DNA of 64,000 nucleotides from UBA5314 sp964635975 (GTDB lineage: Bacteria; Bacillota; Syntrophomonadia; Syntrophomonadales; Syntrophomonadaceae), in assembly GCA_964635975.1 (NCBI GenBank), contig CAZWPO010000001.1, positions 186,001 through 250,000 of the forward strand, written 5' to 3'. Positions 18,204 through 27,236 of the stretch are shown here, piece after piece. Within the stretch, counting starts at the first letter, position 1; each line of letters begins with the position of its first letter. The notes below the pieces were generated by a model. It was not told the DNA's origin and did no database searches. It was given only the letters and a program-made list of their open reading frames with translations. The translations under genes and the position numbers were made by a program.

Positions 18204-18516
18204 TAAATAGCCCGATGATTTTGATGATATTATTAAGAAGCACTAATTGCTCAGTTGCTATATCAATTATTAATTTATAATAGTATTTTCCCCATGATTA
18301 TGTGCTTTTAAAAATTTGCCCGGATATACTTCGATATCAAACAAAACGCTCAACCCCATTGGGCTGAGCTCAGACTCAAAAAAGGTGAAGCACTTAGGGC
18401 ACTAGTAATTTTGTTTAATATTACCAGTGGATACAATGCAATATTTATAGGGCTGCTCTTGAACAAATGCAGGCATAATGATATTTTTATTAAATGAACA
18501 CAGGAGGTTTGATGCA
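18204..18516. other. speH-trpS divergent spacer with one hairpin
   Basis: This spacer holds a TATAAT box on the plus strand at 18276-18281 that may serve trpS, though its TTGCTA upstream box is only 15 bp away. A hairpin (GCTCAACCC / GGGCTGAGC, one wobble) lies at 18348-18369; on the minus strand it is followed by a T-rich stretch. No T-box core sequence was found ahead of trpS. Confidence 0.4.
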
Positions 18517-19548
18517 ATGCGTCATAAAAAGAAAAGAATTCTTACCGGCGACAGACCCACTGGCAGCCTTCACCTAGGGCACTATGTAGGCAGCTTGGAA
18601 AATCGGGTTAAGCTGCAGGAAGAATATGAGAGTTTTATTATTATCGCTGATGTGCAAGCTCTTACTACACACTGGGAAAAAGAAGATTATCTAGCAAGGG
18701 ATGTCTTTCAGATCACTACAGATTATATAGCAGCCGGACTAAATCCTGAACAGTCTACCATTTTTCTTCAGAGCCGGATACCTGAAATCCATGAGCTGAC
18801 AATGTACTTCGCGATGTTCACTGCCGTTAATGTTCTACGTCATAATCCAACTATAAAAACTGAGGCCAAACAATATGGCTTTAAAGATATGACTTACGGT
18901 TTTTTAGGATACCCGCTCAGTCAGGCCGCCGATATAAGTATATTTAAAGCCGATCTTGTTCCAGTTGGTGAAGATCAGATTCCCCATGTCGAACTAACTC
19001 GCAAGACTGTTAGGCGCTTTAATGACTTATACAAACCGGTGCTGGTAGAACCCCAGGCACTGGTCGGTGAAATACCCCGTCTGGTCGGCCTGGATGGAAA
19101 AGCTAAAATGAGCAAGAGTCTTAATAACGCTATTTTTCTTGCTGACAGTGACGAACAGGTGAGCGCCAAGGTGCGTAATGCGGTTACCGACCCGGCCCGC
19201 ATTAGAAAGACTGATCTTGGCCACCCGGAAATATGCACCGTATTTGAGTATCACGGAGCTTTCAACAACCTGGAGCAACGCAGCATTGAAGATTCTTGTC
19301 GCAAGGGTCAAATTGGCTGCGTGGAGTGCAAGAAAAAACTGGCAGCGCAGTTAAACACGCTGCTCGAGCCGATGCGGGAGAGGAGATCACATCTACTAAC
19401 CAATCCCCAGAATGTTCTGGATGTTTTAGTCGAGGGCACCAAAAAAGCTCAGCGAGTAGCAAGAAAAACCATGGAAGAGGTGCGTGAAGCAATGAGCCTC
19501 GACTATTTTAATCGCATACCCAAGCTGGACAGCCTGGATGCCAACTAG
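18517..19548 (+). CDS. trpS: Tryptophanyl-tRNA synthetase
   Basis: TrpS charges tRNA-Trp. The 343-aa protein has the class I signature HLGH (residues 19-22 in TGDRPTGSLHLGHYVGS) and KMSKS in GLDGKAKMSKSLNNAI. ATG 18517 follows AGGAGG by about 9 nt and gives the family N-terminus. An upstream in-frame ATG at 18478 would add 13 unrelated residues. It is a single gene, divergent from speH. Confidence 0.96.
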   Translation: MRHKKKRILTGDRPTGSLHLGHYVGSLENRVKLQEEYESFIIIADVQALTTHWEKEDYLARDVFQITTDYIAAGLNPEQSTIFLQSRIPEIHELTMYFAMFTAVNVLRHNPTIKTEAKQYGFKDMTYGFLGYPLSQAADISIFKADLVPVGEDQIPHVELTRKTVRRFNDLYKPVLVEPQALVGEIPRLVGLDGKAKMSKSLNNAIFLADSDEQVSAKVRNAVTDPARIRKTDLGHPEICTVFEYHGAFNNLEQRSIEDSCRKGQIGCVECKKKLAAQLNTLLEPMRERRSHLLTNPQNVLDVLVEGTKKAQRVARKTMEEVREAMSLDYFNRIPKLDSLDAN

Positions 19549-19562
19549 AGAATATTCGACCA

Positions 19563-19754
19563 TCAAGTCCCAGAAGTAAGGTGTCGGCCTAAGGAACTTG
19601 CAAGACCACCGATATCAAAATAAAAGACTATCATAATCAGCAGCACCAGCAATATAAGAATATTATATCGGTGCCGTATATTCTCATTTTTTTTATCATC
19701 TTCTTGCAGCCAGCGAGACTTCAATCGCTGGTTTGATTTTTTCTCTCTCATCAT
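19563..19754 (-). CDS. Small single-pass membrane protein, unknown
   Basis: The 63-aa protein has a charged N-terminal third (REKKSNQRLKSRW, then DDKKNENIRHR) and one transmembrane helix (YNILILLVLLIMIVFYF). A short tail follows. A strong ribosome binding site (AAAGGTGAT) precedes the double ATG at 19754, which supports translation. It is convergent with trpS and divergent from the next gene. I do not recognise the family. Confidence 0.5.
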   Translation of the reverse strand: MMREKKSNQRLKSRWLQEDDKKNENIRHRYNILILLVLLIMIVFYFDIGGLASSLGRHLTSGT

Positions 19755-19889
19755 ATATCACCTTTAACCATTGTAGTAAATTTGAATGATTTCTTGAATA
19801 AAATACACCTCTTTTGCGATATACTGGTTGTGAAAAGTGAGCATTAGCTATAAAATCGAGGAATGAAATATAAGCAGAGGTGAATTTTA

Positions 19890-20339
19890 GTGGATCAGAC
19901 CAATCAATTCAGTATGGAATTCTTAGCCCAGGAGACTCATCTCGTCCTGCCGACCTTAACCTCAATTGTTTTGGTGCAAAACCTGTATGATGCCCTCTTC
20001 CAATATGCCCTGACCAAGGAACAGGAACAAAAACTTGAGGCATTCATCAAGAAACTGGAAGCTCATATCAAAAAGAAAATCAAGGCTCCATTCTCGGTAC
20101 CTGCTGGGAATATGGATTTCCTTGGTGAAGGACTCGAGGAACTCCGCTTAATGAACTGGATGCAGATACCAGTCCTAAAATTCGAAATCAAGCTTGCAGA
20201 ATACCCTGGTCGCAATGAGGACAAGGACGAGGAACTTCTGGAAACGATCATTGAAAACCTGTATGACTATATGATCGCCAACCGTTTGGACGACAGCAAT
20301 ATAGTCTATGTATTCCCTTACCGCATAACTTCTTATTAG
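19890..20339 (+). CDS. Conserved-looking protein of unknown function
   Basis: The 149-aa protein starts at GTG 19890 after AGAGGTGA. It is soluble and acidic, with a helical, lysine/glutamate-rich middle (TKEQEQKLEAFIKKLEAHIK) that could be a short coiled coil. The C-terminus has aromatic residues (YDYMIAN, YVFPYRITSY). No known motif is visible. It lies alone between trpS and the polyamine genes and ends just before a strong hairpin at 20385. Confidence 0.6.
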   Translation: MDQTNQFSMEFLAQETHLVLPTLTSIVLVQNLYDALFQYALTKEQEQKLEAFIKKLEAHIKKKIKAPFSVPAGNMDFLGEGLEELRLMNWMQIPVLKFEIKLAEYPGRNEDKDEELLETIIENLYDYMIANRLDDSNIVYVFPYRITSY

Positions 20340-20384
20340 AACAGCAGCACAAACGCAAAAGTGAACAGGCATAGGTAACGAGGG

Positions 20385-20428
20385 GAGGGTTCTGCTGTTA
20401 CACGCTTACGTCAAACAGCAGAACCCTC
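20385..20428. terminator. Convergent hairpin between 19890 gene and speB
   Basis: A perfect 15-bp stem (GAGGGTTCTGCTGTT and its complement) with a 14-nt loop lies between two convergent genes. Flanking T-runs are weak on both sides, so termination strength is uncertain. Confidence 0.55.
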
Positions 20429-20478
20429 TCCTTGTTAGTCTCGTGTTACACTGTTAATTTTAATTAATAAGCATATTC

Positions 20479-21348
20479 TTAATAGGCCAGCAGGGCTTCT
20501 CTGAGTATTTTGGCAGCTAATATCGATGTGTTGTCGGCGCTGTCAAAAGGTGGGGAAACCTCAACCATGTCAAAGCCCACTACTTTTAGCACCTTAAGAG
20601 CATATAAACCTTCGAGGAGATCTCTCGAGCTTATTCCGCCTCCTTCAGGCGTTCCCGTACCGGGGGCATAAGCAGGGTCGAGCACATCGATATCAAGCGA
20701 TATATATACGGGCCTGGAACCTACTTTCTTTATCACATCAGGTATGGCATTCAAAAACTGATCCAGATAAAGCTGCGTATTTTGACGCGCATACGCAATT
20801 TCATCACGGGTTCCTGATCTGATACCCAATTGGAAAATGCTGCCCGGCTCGAGGATCTCGGATGCCCGGCGCATTACAGTCGCATGTGATAGTTCCTGCT
20901 CCAGGTAATCATGGCGCAAATCAGCATGGGCGTCCATTTGTATAACAACCAGATCTGGGCAATAACTATGATAGGCCTTAATAATCGGTAGACTGACTAG
21001 ATGTTCGCCGCCCAATGCATAGATCATTTTTTTGCTAGACAATAGAGCACGGGCAACGCTTTCGATCCTGGCCAGGCTTTCACTAACATTTCCCCAGGGA
21101 ATAATAATATCACCAGCATCGAAATATGCGCATTCATCCAAAGAACAGTCCTGATACACGGAGTATTCTTCAATTTCTTCAGATACTTCCCTTATCCGAT
21201 AAGGCGCCAGCCTGGTTCCGGGCCTAAAGCTGGTCGTTGAATCCATTGGTAATCCGATTATAACCTTCCGAGCATCATCAATTTCTTGCCCGGAATGGCA
21301 GCCTATGAAATAGGTCCTCTGTTCAAGGTATTTTTCAATACTATCCAT
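20479..21348 (-). CDS. speB: Agmatinase
   Basis: SpeB hydrolyses agmatine to putrescine and urea. The 289-aa ureohydrolase has the manganese ligands H116 in GGEH, DAHAD (139-143) and the SLDIDVLDPAYAPGTGTPEGGG region in its second half. The neighbours pdaD (arginine to agmatine) and speE (putrescine to spermidine) fix agmatine rather than arginine as the likely substrate. Its ATG is 1 nt after the speE stop. Confidence 0.93.
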   Translation of the reverse strand: MDSIEKYLEQRTYFIGCHSGQEIDDARKVIIGLPMDSTTSFRPGTRLAPYRIREVSEEIEEYSVYQDCSLDECAYFDAGDIIIPWGNVSESLARIESVARALLSSKKMIYALGGEHLVSLPIIKAYHSYCPDLVVIQMDAHADLRHDYLEQELSHATVMRRASEILEPGSIFQLGIRSGTRDEIAYARQNTQLYLDQFLNAIPDVIKKVGSRPVYISLDIDVLDPAYAPGTGTPEGGGISSRDLLEGLYALKVLKVVGFDMVEVSPPFDSADNTSILAAKILREALLAY

Positions 21349-21349
21349 A

Positions 21350-22180
21350 TTAGTCTTCCGCTATGATCTTCTGAACAAACGGGGGGAGCTTAAAAGCAGC
21401 CTGGTGCACCTCCTGAGAATAATACTTCCAGTCCAGGGTTTCATTAAAAACTATCTGTTCCGGATCATATTTTTTGGAGCCGATAGAGAAGGTCCACATC
21501 CCACTTGGATAGGTAGGTACACAAGCCAGGTAAAGCTTGGTTATCGGGAATGACTTGGCTATTCCCCCATAGGCTCTCTGAATGATATCTTCATTAAAAA
21601 AGGGAGACTCGCTTTGTACCACAAGTATCCCGTCAGTCTTCAGGGCTTCAAAACAATTTTGATAAAAGGACTCTGAAAACAACTCAACGGCCGGACCAAC
21701 TGGATCAGTTGAATCAACAATGATGATATCGAATACATTCTTGTTTTCTTTGATATATTGAATACCATCGCCCACTAAGACCTCTGATTTGGGATCTGCA
21801 TATGAACAGGACAATTCAGGGAAGAAATCCCTTCCAGCCTGTAAGACGCGGGCATCAATTTCCACCAATATCCCTTCTTTTACCCGAGGATGTTTTACCA
21901 CCTCACGGAGGGCTCCTCCGTCCCCACCGCCAATTATCAAAACCTTTTCCGGGCGGGGGTGGGAATTGATGGCTACCTGGGTAATCATCTCATGGTAAAC
22001 AAATTCGTCCTTGATGCTGGTCTGTATAACTCCATCCAGAAACAGCATTCTTCCAAATGGGACTGTGTCTACTACAGCCAGATGCTGGTAAGGGGTGGTT
22101 TCCACCCGCAGTGTTTCTTTCGTTTTACAGGCAATTTTTAGAGTTGGTGTTTGAAATTCACTAATCCAGAGATCCATCAT
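21350..22180 (-). CDS. speE: Spermidine synthase (polyamine aminopropyltransferase)
   Basis: SpeE transfers the aminopropyl group of decarboxylated SAM to putrescine. The protein (276 aa) has the nucleotide-binding GGGDGG in VLIIGGGDGGALREV, the catalytic DSTDPVGP motif and the LFLDGVIQTS entrance. ATG 22180 follows AAGGAGG by 8 nt; the upstream frame extension is not family-like. It lies between pdaD and speB in a three-gene polyamine operon. Confidence 0.95.
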   Translation of the reverse strand: MMDLWISEFQTPTLKIACKTKETLRVETTPYQHLAVVDTVPFGRMLFLDGVIQTSIKDEFVYHEMITQVAINSHPRPEKVLIIGGGDGGALREVVKHPRVKEGILVEIDARVLQAGRDFFPELSCSYADPKSEVLVGDGIQYIKENKNVFDIIIVDSTDPVGPAVELFSESFYQNCFEALKTDGILVVQSESPFFNEDIIQRAYGGIAKSFPITKLYLACVPTYPSGMWTFSIGSKKYDPEQIVFNETLDWKYYSQEVHQAAFKLPPFVQKIIAED

Positions 22181-22197
22181 TGTGCTTTCCTCCTTAA

Positions 22198-22656
22198 TTA
22201 ATACCATAACGGCGCAGCAGCAAAAGCACAGCCAATCTTTTCAACAACGTGCTCTGTGGATGCGATCTTTACTTCATTAAGGTCCAGTCCGCGTACCCTA
22301 AATGCCTCCTCGACCATTCGAATAATTTCTTTTTCCGCTTCTATTTTGCCGCATTTTCCGGAAAACTCCATAATAACGCCGAAACTACCTTGTTTGATTC
22401 CCACACCGATGGCGGCTGAAATCAATTCGCCCGGTTCGGTACTGGTAATGCTTCCATAAGCAATAGGAAGCAGTGATCCGGGGGGGATCAGCAGGTCAGG
22501 GTCATATTCACAACCAGGGGGGAGAATACTGCTCACCCGAAGCAGGTTGGTGTTGCCCACTCTAGCCTTCAATAAAGCCCGGTCAAAAGCTGTAAGCTTG
22601 CTTTCTCCTTCTGAAGAAGCAGCTGTTACAAAAAATTTCTTAGGCAACGGTAAGAT
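22198..22656 (-). CDS. pdaD: Pyruvoyl-dependent arginine decarboxylase
   Basis: PdaD makes agmatine from arginine. The proenzyme cleaves itself at the serine pair in RVSSILPPG to give a pyruvoyl group. The family N-terminus (M)LPLPKKFFVTAASSEGES begins at codon 22656, which is ATC. GGAGG lies exactly 8 nt upstream, so initiation at a rare AUC codon is the best fit. The canonical alternatives are TTG 22647 (17 nt away) and ATG 22734 (poor ribosome site, 26 extra residues). The product feeds speB and speE. Confidence 0.85.
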   Translation of the reverse strand: MLPLPKKFFVTAASSEGESKLTAFDRALLKARVGNTNLLRVSSILPPGCEYDPDLLIPPGSLLPIAYGSITSTEPGELISAAIGVGIKQGSFGVIMEFSGKCGKIEAEKEIIRMVEEAFRVRGLDLNEVKIASTEHVVEKIGCAFAAAPLWY

Positions 22657-22770
22657 AACAAACACCTCCAGATTATTTTTAGACAACAGATTAATTATAA
22701 ACAAACACGCTCCAAATTTAAATTTTTTCTCCATGGTTTTTCCCGAAATTTAGAGCGATAAGTACCCAAT

Positions 22771-23676
22771 TTAATCTATATTCTTTTCCGAGACCTCATG
22801 CAGGAAATCGAGAACCTGCATGACTGATTTCCGTCGGTTTTTTTGTCTGGGATAAATAACATAAAACGATCTCGGGGCGCCTGCATTAGCAATAGGAATG
22901 GTCTTCAGACCCCGACGGGGGCTGATTCCTGCAACAGCAAGTTTTGAAACGATCGATATGCCCATTCCTGACTCCACTGACGCAATGACTGCCTCAGTAC
23001 TTCCGGCTTCAATATAAATGTTGAGGTCTTCCTTTCTAATATCTCTGGAAGCCAGGAGTTCTTCTATCGCTCTCCTGGTTCCCGACCCCTTTTCCCTGAA
23101 TATCCAGCGTTCACTTAACAGATGGTTAACATCAATAGATCTGTATTTTGCCAGAGGATGACTACTCGGCACCACCACCAGAAGATCATCATCCAACAGC
23201 TTAAAGCCTTCAACTTTACGATTGTTCACCCATGCGCCAACAACTCCGACATCTATTTCACGTTCAGCCACTCGGGTAAATATTTTCTCTGAATCAGCAA
23301 TGTCTATGCTAATTGCTATGTTGGGAAAACGCTCCTTAAACTCTTTTATGAGATTGGGTAATATGTATTGCCCGGGTATGGTGCTGGCCCCAAGGCAGAG
23401 ACTGCCTTTATGGCTATCAGCCACTTCCTGCATGGCTTTATCCGTCTTGTCTGCCACTTTTATTATTTCGCGTGCATTGTGGTACAGCGTTTCGCCCGCT
23501 TCAGTAGTCTTCAAGCGCCTGCCGGAACGCTCTAATAGTAGAACACCATAGAAATCCTCAAGTGACTGTATCTGTTTGGTCACTGCCGGCTGGGAGATGC
23601 CAAATTCCTCGGCTGTGCGTGATAGATTTTGACTTTCCACCACTCGAACGTAAGTCCTTAACATGTTTATATTCAT
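22771..23676 (-). CDS. LysR-family transcriptional regulator
   Basis: The 301-aa protein has an N-terminal winged helix-turn-helix (NLSRTAEEFGISQPAVTKQIQSLE, residues ~17-40) and a C-terminal periplasmic-binding-like effector domain. Its general look is that of CysL/CbbR-type regulators. It lies between the suf-like genes and pdaD on the same strand. LysR proteins usually control a neighbouring gene, but the effector cannot be told. Confidence 0.9.
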   Translation of the reverse strand: MNINMLRTYVRVVESQNLSRTAEEFGISQPAVTKQIQSLEDFYGVLLLERSGRRLKTTEAGETLYHNAREIIKVADKTDKAMQEVADSHKGSLCLGASTIPGQYILPNLIKEFKERFPNIAISIDIADSEKIFTRVAEREIDVGVVGAWVNNRKVEGFKLLDDDLLVVVPSSHPLAKYRSIDVNHLLSERWIFREKGSGTRRAIEELLASRDIRKEDLNIYIEAGSTEAVIASVESGMGISIVSKLAVAGISPRRGLKTIPIANAGAPRSFYVIYPRQKNRRKSVMQVLDFLHEVSEKNID

Positions 23677-23722
23677 AATGCTCGCCAGCCCCTTCCATTT
23701 TAGATTCCTGTTTGAGTATCTC

Positions 23723-24646
23723 CTAACGCAAAAATCCTTCGAGGATGGTATTTACTGCTTCTGCTTCGCTCAATCCCAGTGACATCAACTTGATTAGCTG
23801 CTCGCCGGCGATCTTGCCTATGGCCGCTTCATGTGTTAACACTGCATTCGAATCTTCTGCCACCAGCTGGGGCATGGCCTGAATACGAGCACTATCCATG
23901 ATGATCGCATCGCATTCTACATGCCCCATACATTCAGTCAGACCGCGCAAAACCGCCTTGAAAACCTGCAGCGATTTGTCCTTGGCAACCGAACGCGAGA
24001 AAACCTGTGCCGTTGCGCCTCTGCCTTCTATATCGACCTCCACCTCCGAACTGGCACTCTGATCGTCATGAGTCATAACACGCTCTACAAACTTAAGACT
24101 GCCACCGGCATAAACCGACGCCCGGGATAGACGATGGGTATCATCGACCCCGCGTATCTGAACTAATTCCAGTTCAGCATGACCACCTTCTTCAACAGTA
24201 ATGATGGTAGTAGGGTGTAAAATCCGCTTGCCCATTCCGCTGCCTTCACCATAGTGCTTTTCCATATATTTCATGCGGGCTCCTTTGCGCACGAATATCT
24301 CGTGAATGCCTTGATGGCTGGAGTCGGCATGGCTGTCATTGTGGATTCCGCATCCGGCTATTATGGTGACATCGGAGTCCTCACCAATAACAAAAGTATT
24401 GTACACCATATCCTGAAATCCCGATTTAGTTAAGATCACAGGTATGTGAACTGTTTCATCGTGAGTCCCCGGTTTAATTTCGACTCTGATACCGGGTTTA
24501 TCCTCCAGGGAGGTAATGCTGATATTGGGTGATGAATGGCGAATAACTGCCTGCCCATCTTTTCGAATATTTAGGGCTCCGGATGGCACGTCTTTCAAAT
24601 CAGCAATAGTATTCAACAGGTCCATGTCCAGCTTACTGAAGTTCAT
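23723..24646 (-). CDS. SufB/SufD-family Fe-S assembly scaffold (SmsB-like)
   Basis: The protein (307 aa) has the beta-helix SufBD core with the C-terminal family stretch GHVECDAIIMDSARIQAMPQ and LTHEAAIGKIAGEQLIKLMSLGLSEAEA. It is shorter than classical SufB. Together with the overlapping SufC-like ATPase it forms the minimal two-gene Suf-like system known from archaea and anaerobic bacteria. ATG 24646 lies 9 nt after a G6 run; ATG 24655 touches that run. It overlaps sufC by 14 nt. Confidence 0.88.
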   Translation of the reverse strand: MNFSKLDMDLLNTIADLKDVPSGALNIRKDGQAVIRHSSPNISITSLEDKPGIRVEIKPGTHDETVHIPVILTKSGFQDMVYNTFVIGEDSDVTIIAGCGIHNDSHADSSHQGIHEIFVRKGARMKYMEKHYGEGSGMGKRILHPTTIITVEEGGHAELELVQIRGVDDTHRLSRASVYAGGSLKFVERVMTHDDQSASSEVEVDIEGRGATAQVFSRSVAKDKSLQVFKAVLRGLTECMGHVECDAIIMDSARIQAMPQLVAEDSNAVLTHEAAIGKIAGEQLIKLMSLGLSEAEAVNTILEGFLR

Positions 24647-25382
24647 ATAGTCCATCCCCCCGGCATTGTTCTTTCATCTTGCATTCAATATCATCTTTGA
24701 TCAATGGCCAAACTTCAGCCGGAGTTCCCCGGGCTTTAATAAGGCCATCCTCAACAACAATAATCTCATCACATATAGGAAGTACGTTTTCATTGTGGGT
24801 GATTATTATCGCGGTGGCATTATTATTGTTTTTATACCGCTGTATGATAATGCCCAGAAGCTTCTGAATAGTCCAAAGATCAACGCCTGCTTCAGGTTCA
24901 TCAAATATACTGAGTCTGGCTTCCCTTGCCAGAACCTGTGCTATCTCAATTCTCTTCATTTCACCCCCGGAAAGACCTGGCCCAACATCTCGATCCAGAT
25001 AATCCTCGGGGCAAAGTCCCACGTCCCGTAGATATTTCCGGAGAGTGATGTCCTCCATGTTTGGCTTGGCTATATTTAAAAGGTCATGAACATGAAGCCC
25101 CTTAAATCTGGGTGGCTGCTGAAAAGCGTAAGCTATACCCTTTTGGGCTCTTTGAGTCACAGTCAAATCGCTAATATCTTCTCCATCCAGTAGGATCCGT
25201 CCCCGGTTGTGCTTGTATATTCCCATGATAACTTTAGCTATTGAGGTCTTGCCCCCACCGTTAGGTCCGGTTACCGCATAAAGCCGTCCCGGTTTAAACT
25301 CCAGATTGATGTCATTTATTATCTCACGGTGTTCCCCGCTTTCGCTATTCACCGACATACCAATAGCTTCCATTTTCAACAT
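24633..25382 (-). CDS. sufC: SufC-like Fe-S assembly ABC ATPase (SmsC-like)
   Basis: The 249-aa soluble ABC ATPase has Walker A GPNGGGKTS, signature LSGGEMKRIEIAQ, Walker B LSIFDEPEAGVD and the H-loop ITHNEN. The EAGVD after Walker B is typical of SufC. It would power cluster assembly on the SufBD-like scaffold encoded downstream. A Fur-box-like site lies about 210 bp upstream, suggesting iron control. Confidence 0.92.
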   Translation of the reverse strand: MLKMEAIGMSVNSESGEHREIINDINLEFKPGRLYAVTGPNGGGKTSIAKVIMGIYKHNRGRILLDGEDISDLTVTQRAQKGIAYAFQQPPRFKGLHVHDLLNIAKPNMEDITLRKYLRDVGLCPEDYLDRDVGPGLSGGEMKRIEIAQVLAREARLSIFDEPEAGVDLWTIQKLLGIIIQRYKNNNNATAIIITHNENVLPICDEIIVVEDGLIKARGTPAEVWPLIKDDIECKMKEQCRGDGLYELQ

Positions 25383-25591
25383 AACACAACACCCTCCAAT
25401 CCAGCGTCAATTCTAAATCTTGCTTATTTTATCATAACTGTTGATTATGAGTCTAACAATGGCCAGAAAAAACTTAACTGCTGAAAATCATCAGGTTTAG
25501 TAGAGAATATGATTATTCTATTTTACCCTGGCCCGACTCGCTTAACTCCGAAGTGAATATTCATTAAAAGCTAAATGTCCGAATCAATATT

Positions 25592-25610
25592 AATAATAAT
25601 AATCATTATC
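25592..25610. promoter_or_regulatory. Fur-box-like operator upstream of the suf-like operon
   Basis: The 19 bases at 25592-25610 match the classical Fur box GATAATGATAATCATTATC at 17 of 19 positions. The site lies between the 3' end of the Fur-family gene (25630) and the start of sufC (25382). It is therefore placed to control the suf-like operon, perhaps by the Fur protein encoded next door. Confidence 0.65.
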
Positions 25611-25629
25611 AATATTACTGAAAAAAAAT

Positions 25630-26067
25630 TTACTTCCTGTCCTTACTGCATGCGGGGCAATAAGCATAAAATTTAAGTTCGTGATCTAGTACTTCATATC
25701 CCAGCTCTTCCAAGCGTGCCTCCAACTGATGTAATAAGTCTTCCTGTACTTCAGAAATTGCTCCGCATGACATGCATAGTATATGATGGTGTTTGTGCCG
25801 GTCATTATCTGCCAACTCGTATCTGAACTTATCCTTAAACATGGTCTTGGTCAGAATATCCATGCCGGCCAGAATATCCAGCGTCCTATAAACAGTAGCC
25901 ATACCGATCACAGGATACTTATGTCGTGCTTCGAGCAGTACTTCTTCCGCACTAAGATGTTTACCCCTATTAGCCTGCATAACTTCAAGGATCGCACTCC
26001 TCTGATTGGTAAGGCGATAGTTGTTTTTTTTCATTATCTGGTCAAGGTCATTTATCGGCATCGGCAT
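25630..26067 (-). CDS. fur: Fur-family metal-responsive regulator
   Basis: The 145-aa protein has the winged helix (YRLTNQRSAILEVMQ) and metal-binding residues HKHHHILCMSCG. A second CxxC pair (CPACSK) at the C-terminus completes the structural zinc site. Fur, PerR and Zur share this plan, so the metal sensed is not certain, but the nearby Fur-box-like site favours Fur. ATG 26067 follows GGGGGG by 5 nt; ATG 26061 is an alternative. Confidence 0.9.
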   Translation of the reverse strand: MPMPINDLDQIMKKNNYRLTNQRSAILEVMQANRGKHLSAEEVLLEARHKYPVIGMATVYRTLDILAGMDILTKTMFKDKFRYELADNDRHKHHHILCMSCGAISEVQEDLLHQLEARLEELGYEVLDHELKFYAYCPACSKDRK

Positions 26068-26202
26068 CGGCACCCCCCAAATGCTGGCAAGCATGTCCGT
26101 TTCTATTATATATCATTAGACTTAGGAGGCCAACGGAGGCTTATTTATTCGCATACCTCGAAGCTCCGAAATTTAGACTCCGAGTTCACATACACTCGCA
26201 TA

Positions 26203-27138
26203 TCATTGGGTTCGCAGATCCTTAACCACAGCTTTTTGGCGAAGCTCCTTTATCGTTTGGTTGGCCTGCTGATTCTTTAAAATATTCTTGATCTCTTCTT
26301 TTACATCGGCAAGAGATTTCACTCCAGATCGGATCTGCTTGCCGGCTTTGATAATATGATAGCCATACTGAGATTTGACAGGGGTGGTTGCTAATTGGCC
26401 AGCCTTCAGCTCAAGGGCTGCATCCTTGAATTCGCCTACCCAGGCGCTGTTTTCGTTAGCTATCCCGACAAATCCCCCATCCGCCTGACTGCCTGTATCA
26501 ATAGAGTTCTCCTTGGCAAGTGCTGAGAAATCTGAACCGTTTTTCAAATTGTTTAGAATCTCTAAAGCTTTGCTTTCTTCCTCCACGAGTATGTGGAATA
26601 TTTCCATTCCCGCTTCGATCTTGTAATCATCCTGATGCTGTTGATAATACTCCTTTATTTGAGCATCATTAATCTGCACGTTCTTGGCGATATTATCCTG
26701 AACTGCCTGTGAGATGATTTCCACCCTGACCATTGATCTGACATCATCTTCATTCAGACCGGTGTCTTTGATCATTTTCTTATATCCTTCTTCAGTAACA
26801 CTCGCCTTTACGTTCACCATAGCATCATCTACCTGTTTGTCGCTGACAGAGATACCCTGTTTCTCAGCTTCCTGTTTCAGTACCAAATCCATAACCAGTT
26901 GCTCAAAGCTTGCATCCTGCAAGTCCTTGATAATATCCTCATCCTTTTCCATTTGAAGTTTCATGCCGGTTTGAGTCTCGTAGACAACAGTTTGCAGTTT
27001 TACCAACTTGTCATATTCACTGCCGGAAATTGCCTCCCCATTGACTTCCCCGATTTGCTTATCGAGGTTTGTTTTCGAAGCACAACCCGCCAACATAAGA
27101 AACAGCATGAGCGATATATATATTATCTGTTTTTTCAA
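26203..27138 (-). CDS. PrsA/SurA-like peptidyl-prolyl isomerase lipoprotein
   Basis: The 311-aa protein begins with a lipoprotein signal peptide ending LMLAGC (C19). A SurA-N-like helical chaperone region follows (residues ~30-170), then a parvulin/rotamase domain (IFHILVEEESKALEILNNLK to TPVKSQYGYHIIKAGK). It would be anchored outside the membrane and help fold exported proteins. It stands alone between fur and gdhA, with a 155-bp repeat element upstream. Confidence 0.9.
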   Translation of the reverse strand: MKKQIIYISLMLFLMLAGCASKTNLDKQIGEVNGEAISGSEYDKLVKLQTVVYETQTGMKLQMEKDEDIIKDLQDASFEQLVMDLVLKQEAEKQGISVSDKQVDDAMVNVKASVTEEGYKKMIKDTGLNEDDVRSMVRVEIISQAVQDNIAKNVQINDAQIKEYYQQHQDDYKIEAGMEIFHILVEEESKALEILNNLKNGSDFSALAKENSIDTGSQADGGFVGIANENSAWVGEFKDAALELKAGQLATTPVKSQYGYHIIKAGKQIRSGVKSLADVKEEIKNILKNQQANQTIKELRQKAVVKDLRTQ

Positions 27139-27215
27139 GTTTTACAACCCCTTGTGTCCAGTTTAAGCTAAGCAATTATAACACAATCTTCAAGTTAAAA
27201 GCGCCTAAAAAAGAA

Positions 27216-27236
27216 AGAACCGCCAGAGGCGGTTCT
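27216..27236 (-). terminator. Downstream terminator hairpin of gdhA (copy 2)
   Basis: This 21-bp sequence is a self-complementary hairpin (AGAACCGCC / GGCGGTTCT). On the minus strand it is followed by TTCTTTTTT, so it is the working terminator for gdhA. It repeats the hairpin at 27388-27408 exactly, with a 155-bp element between. Confidence 0.8.

Noticed and set aside
18282..18516. Possible T-box leader for trpS
   Set aside because: No T-box core (AGGGTGGNACCGCG-like) or terminator/antiterminator pair is present; only an isolated hairpin is seen.
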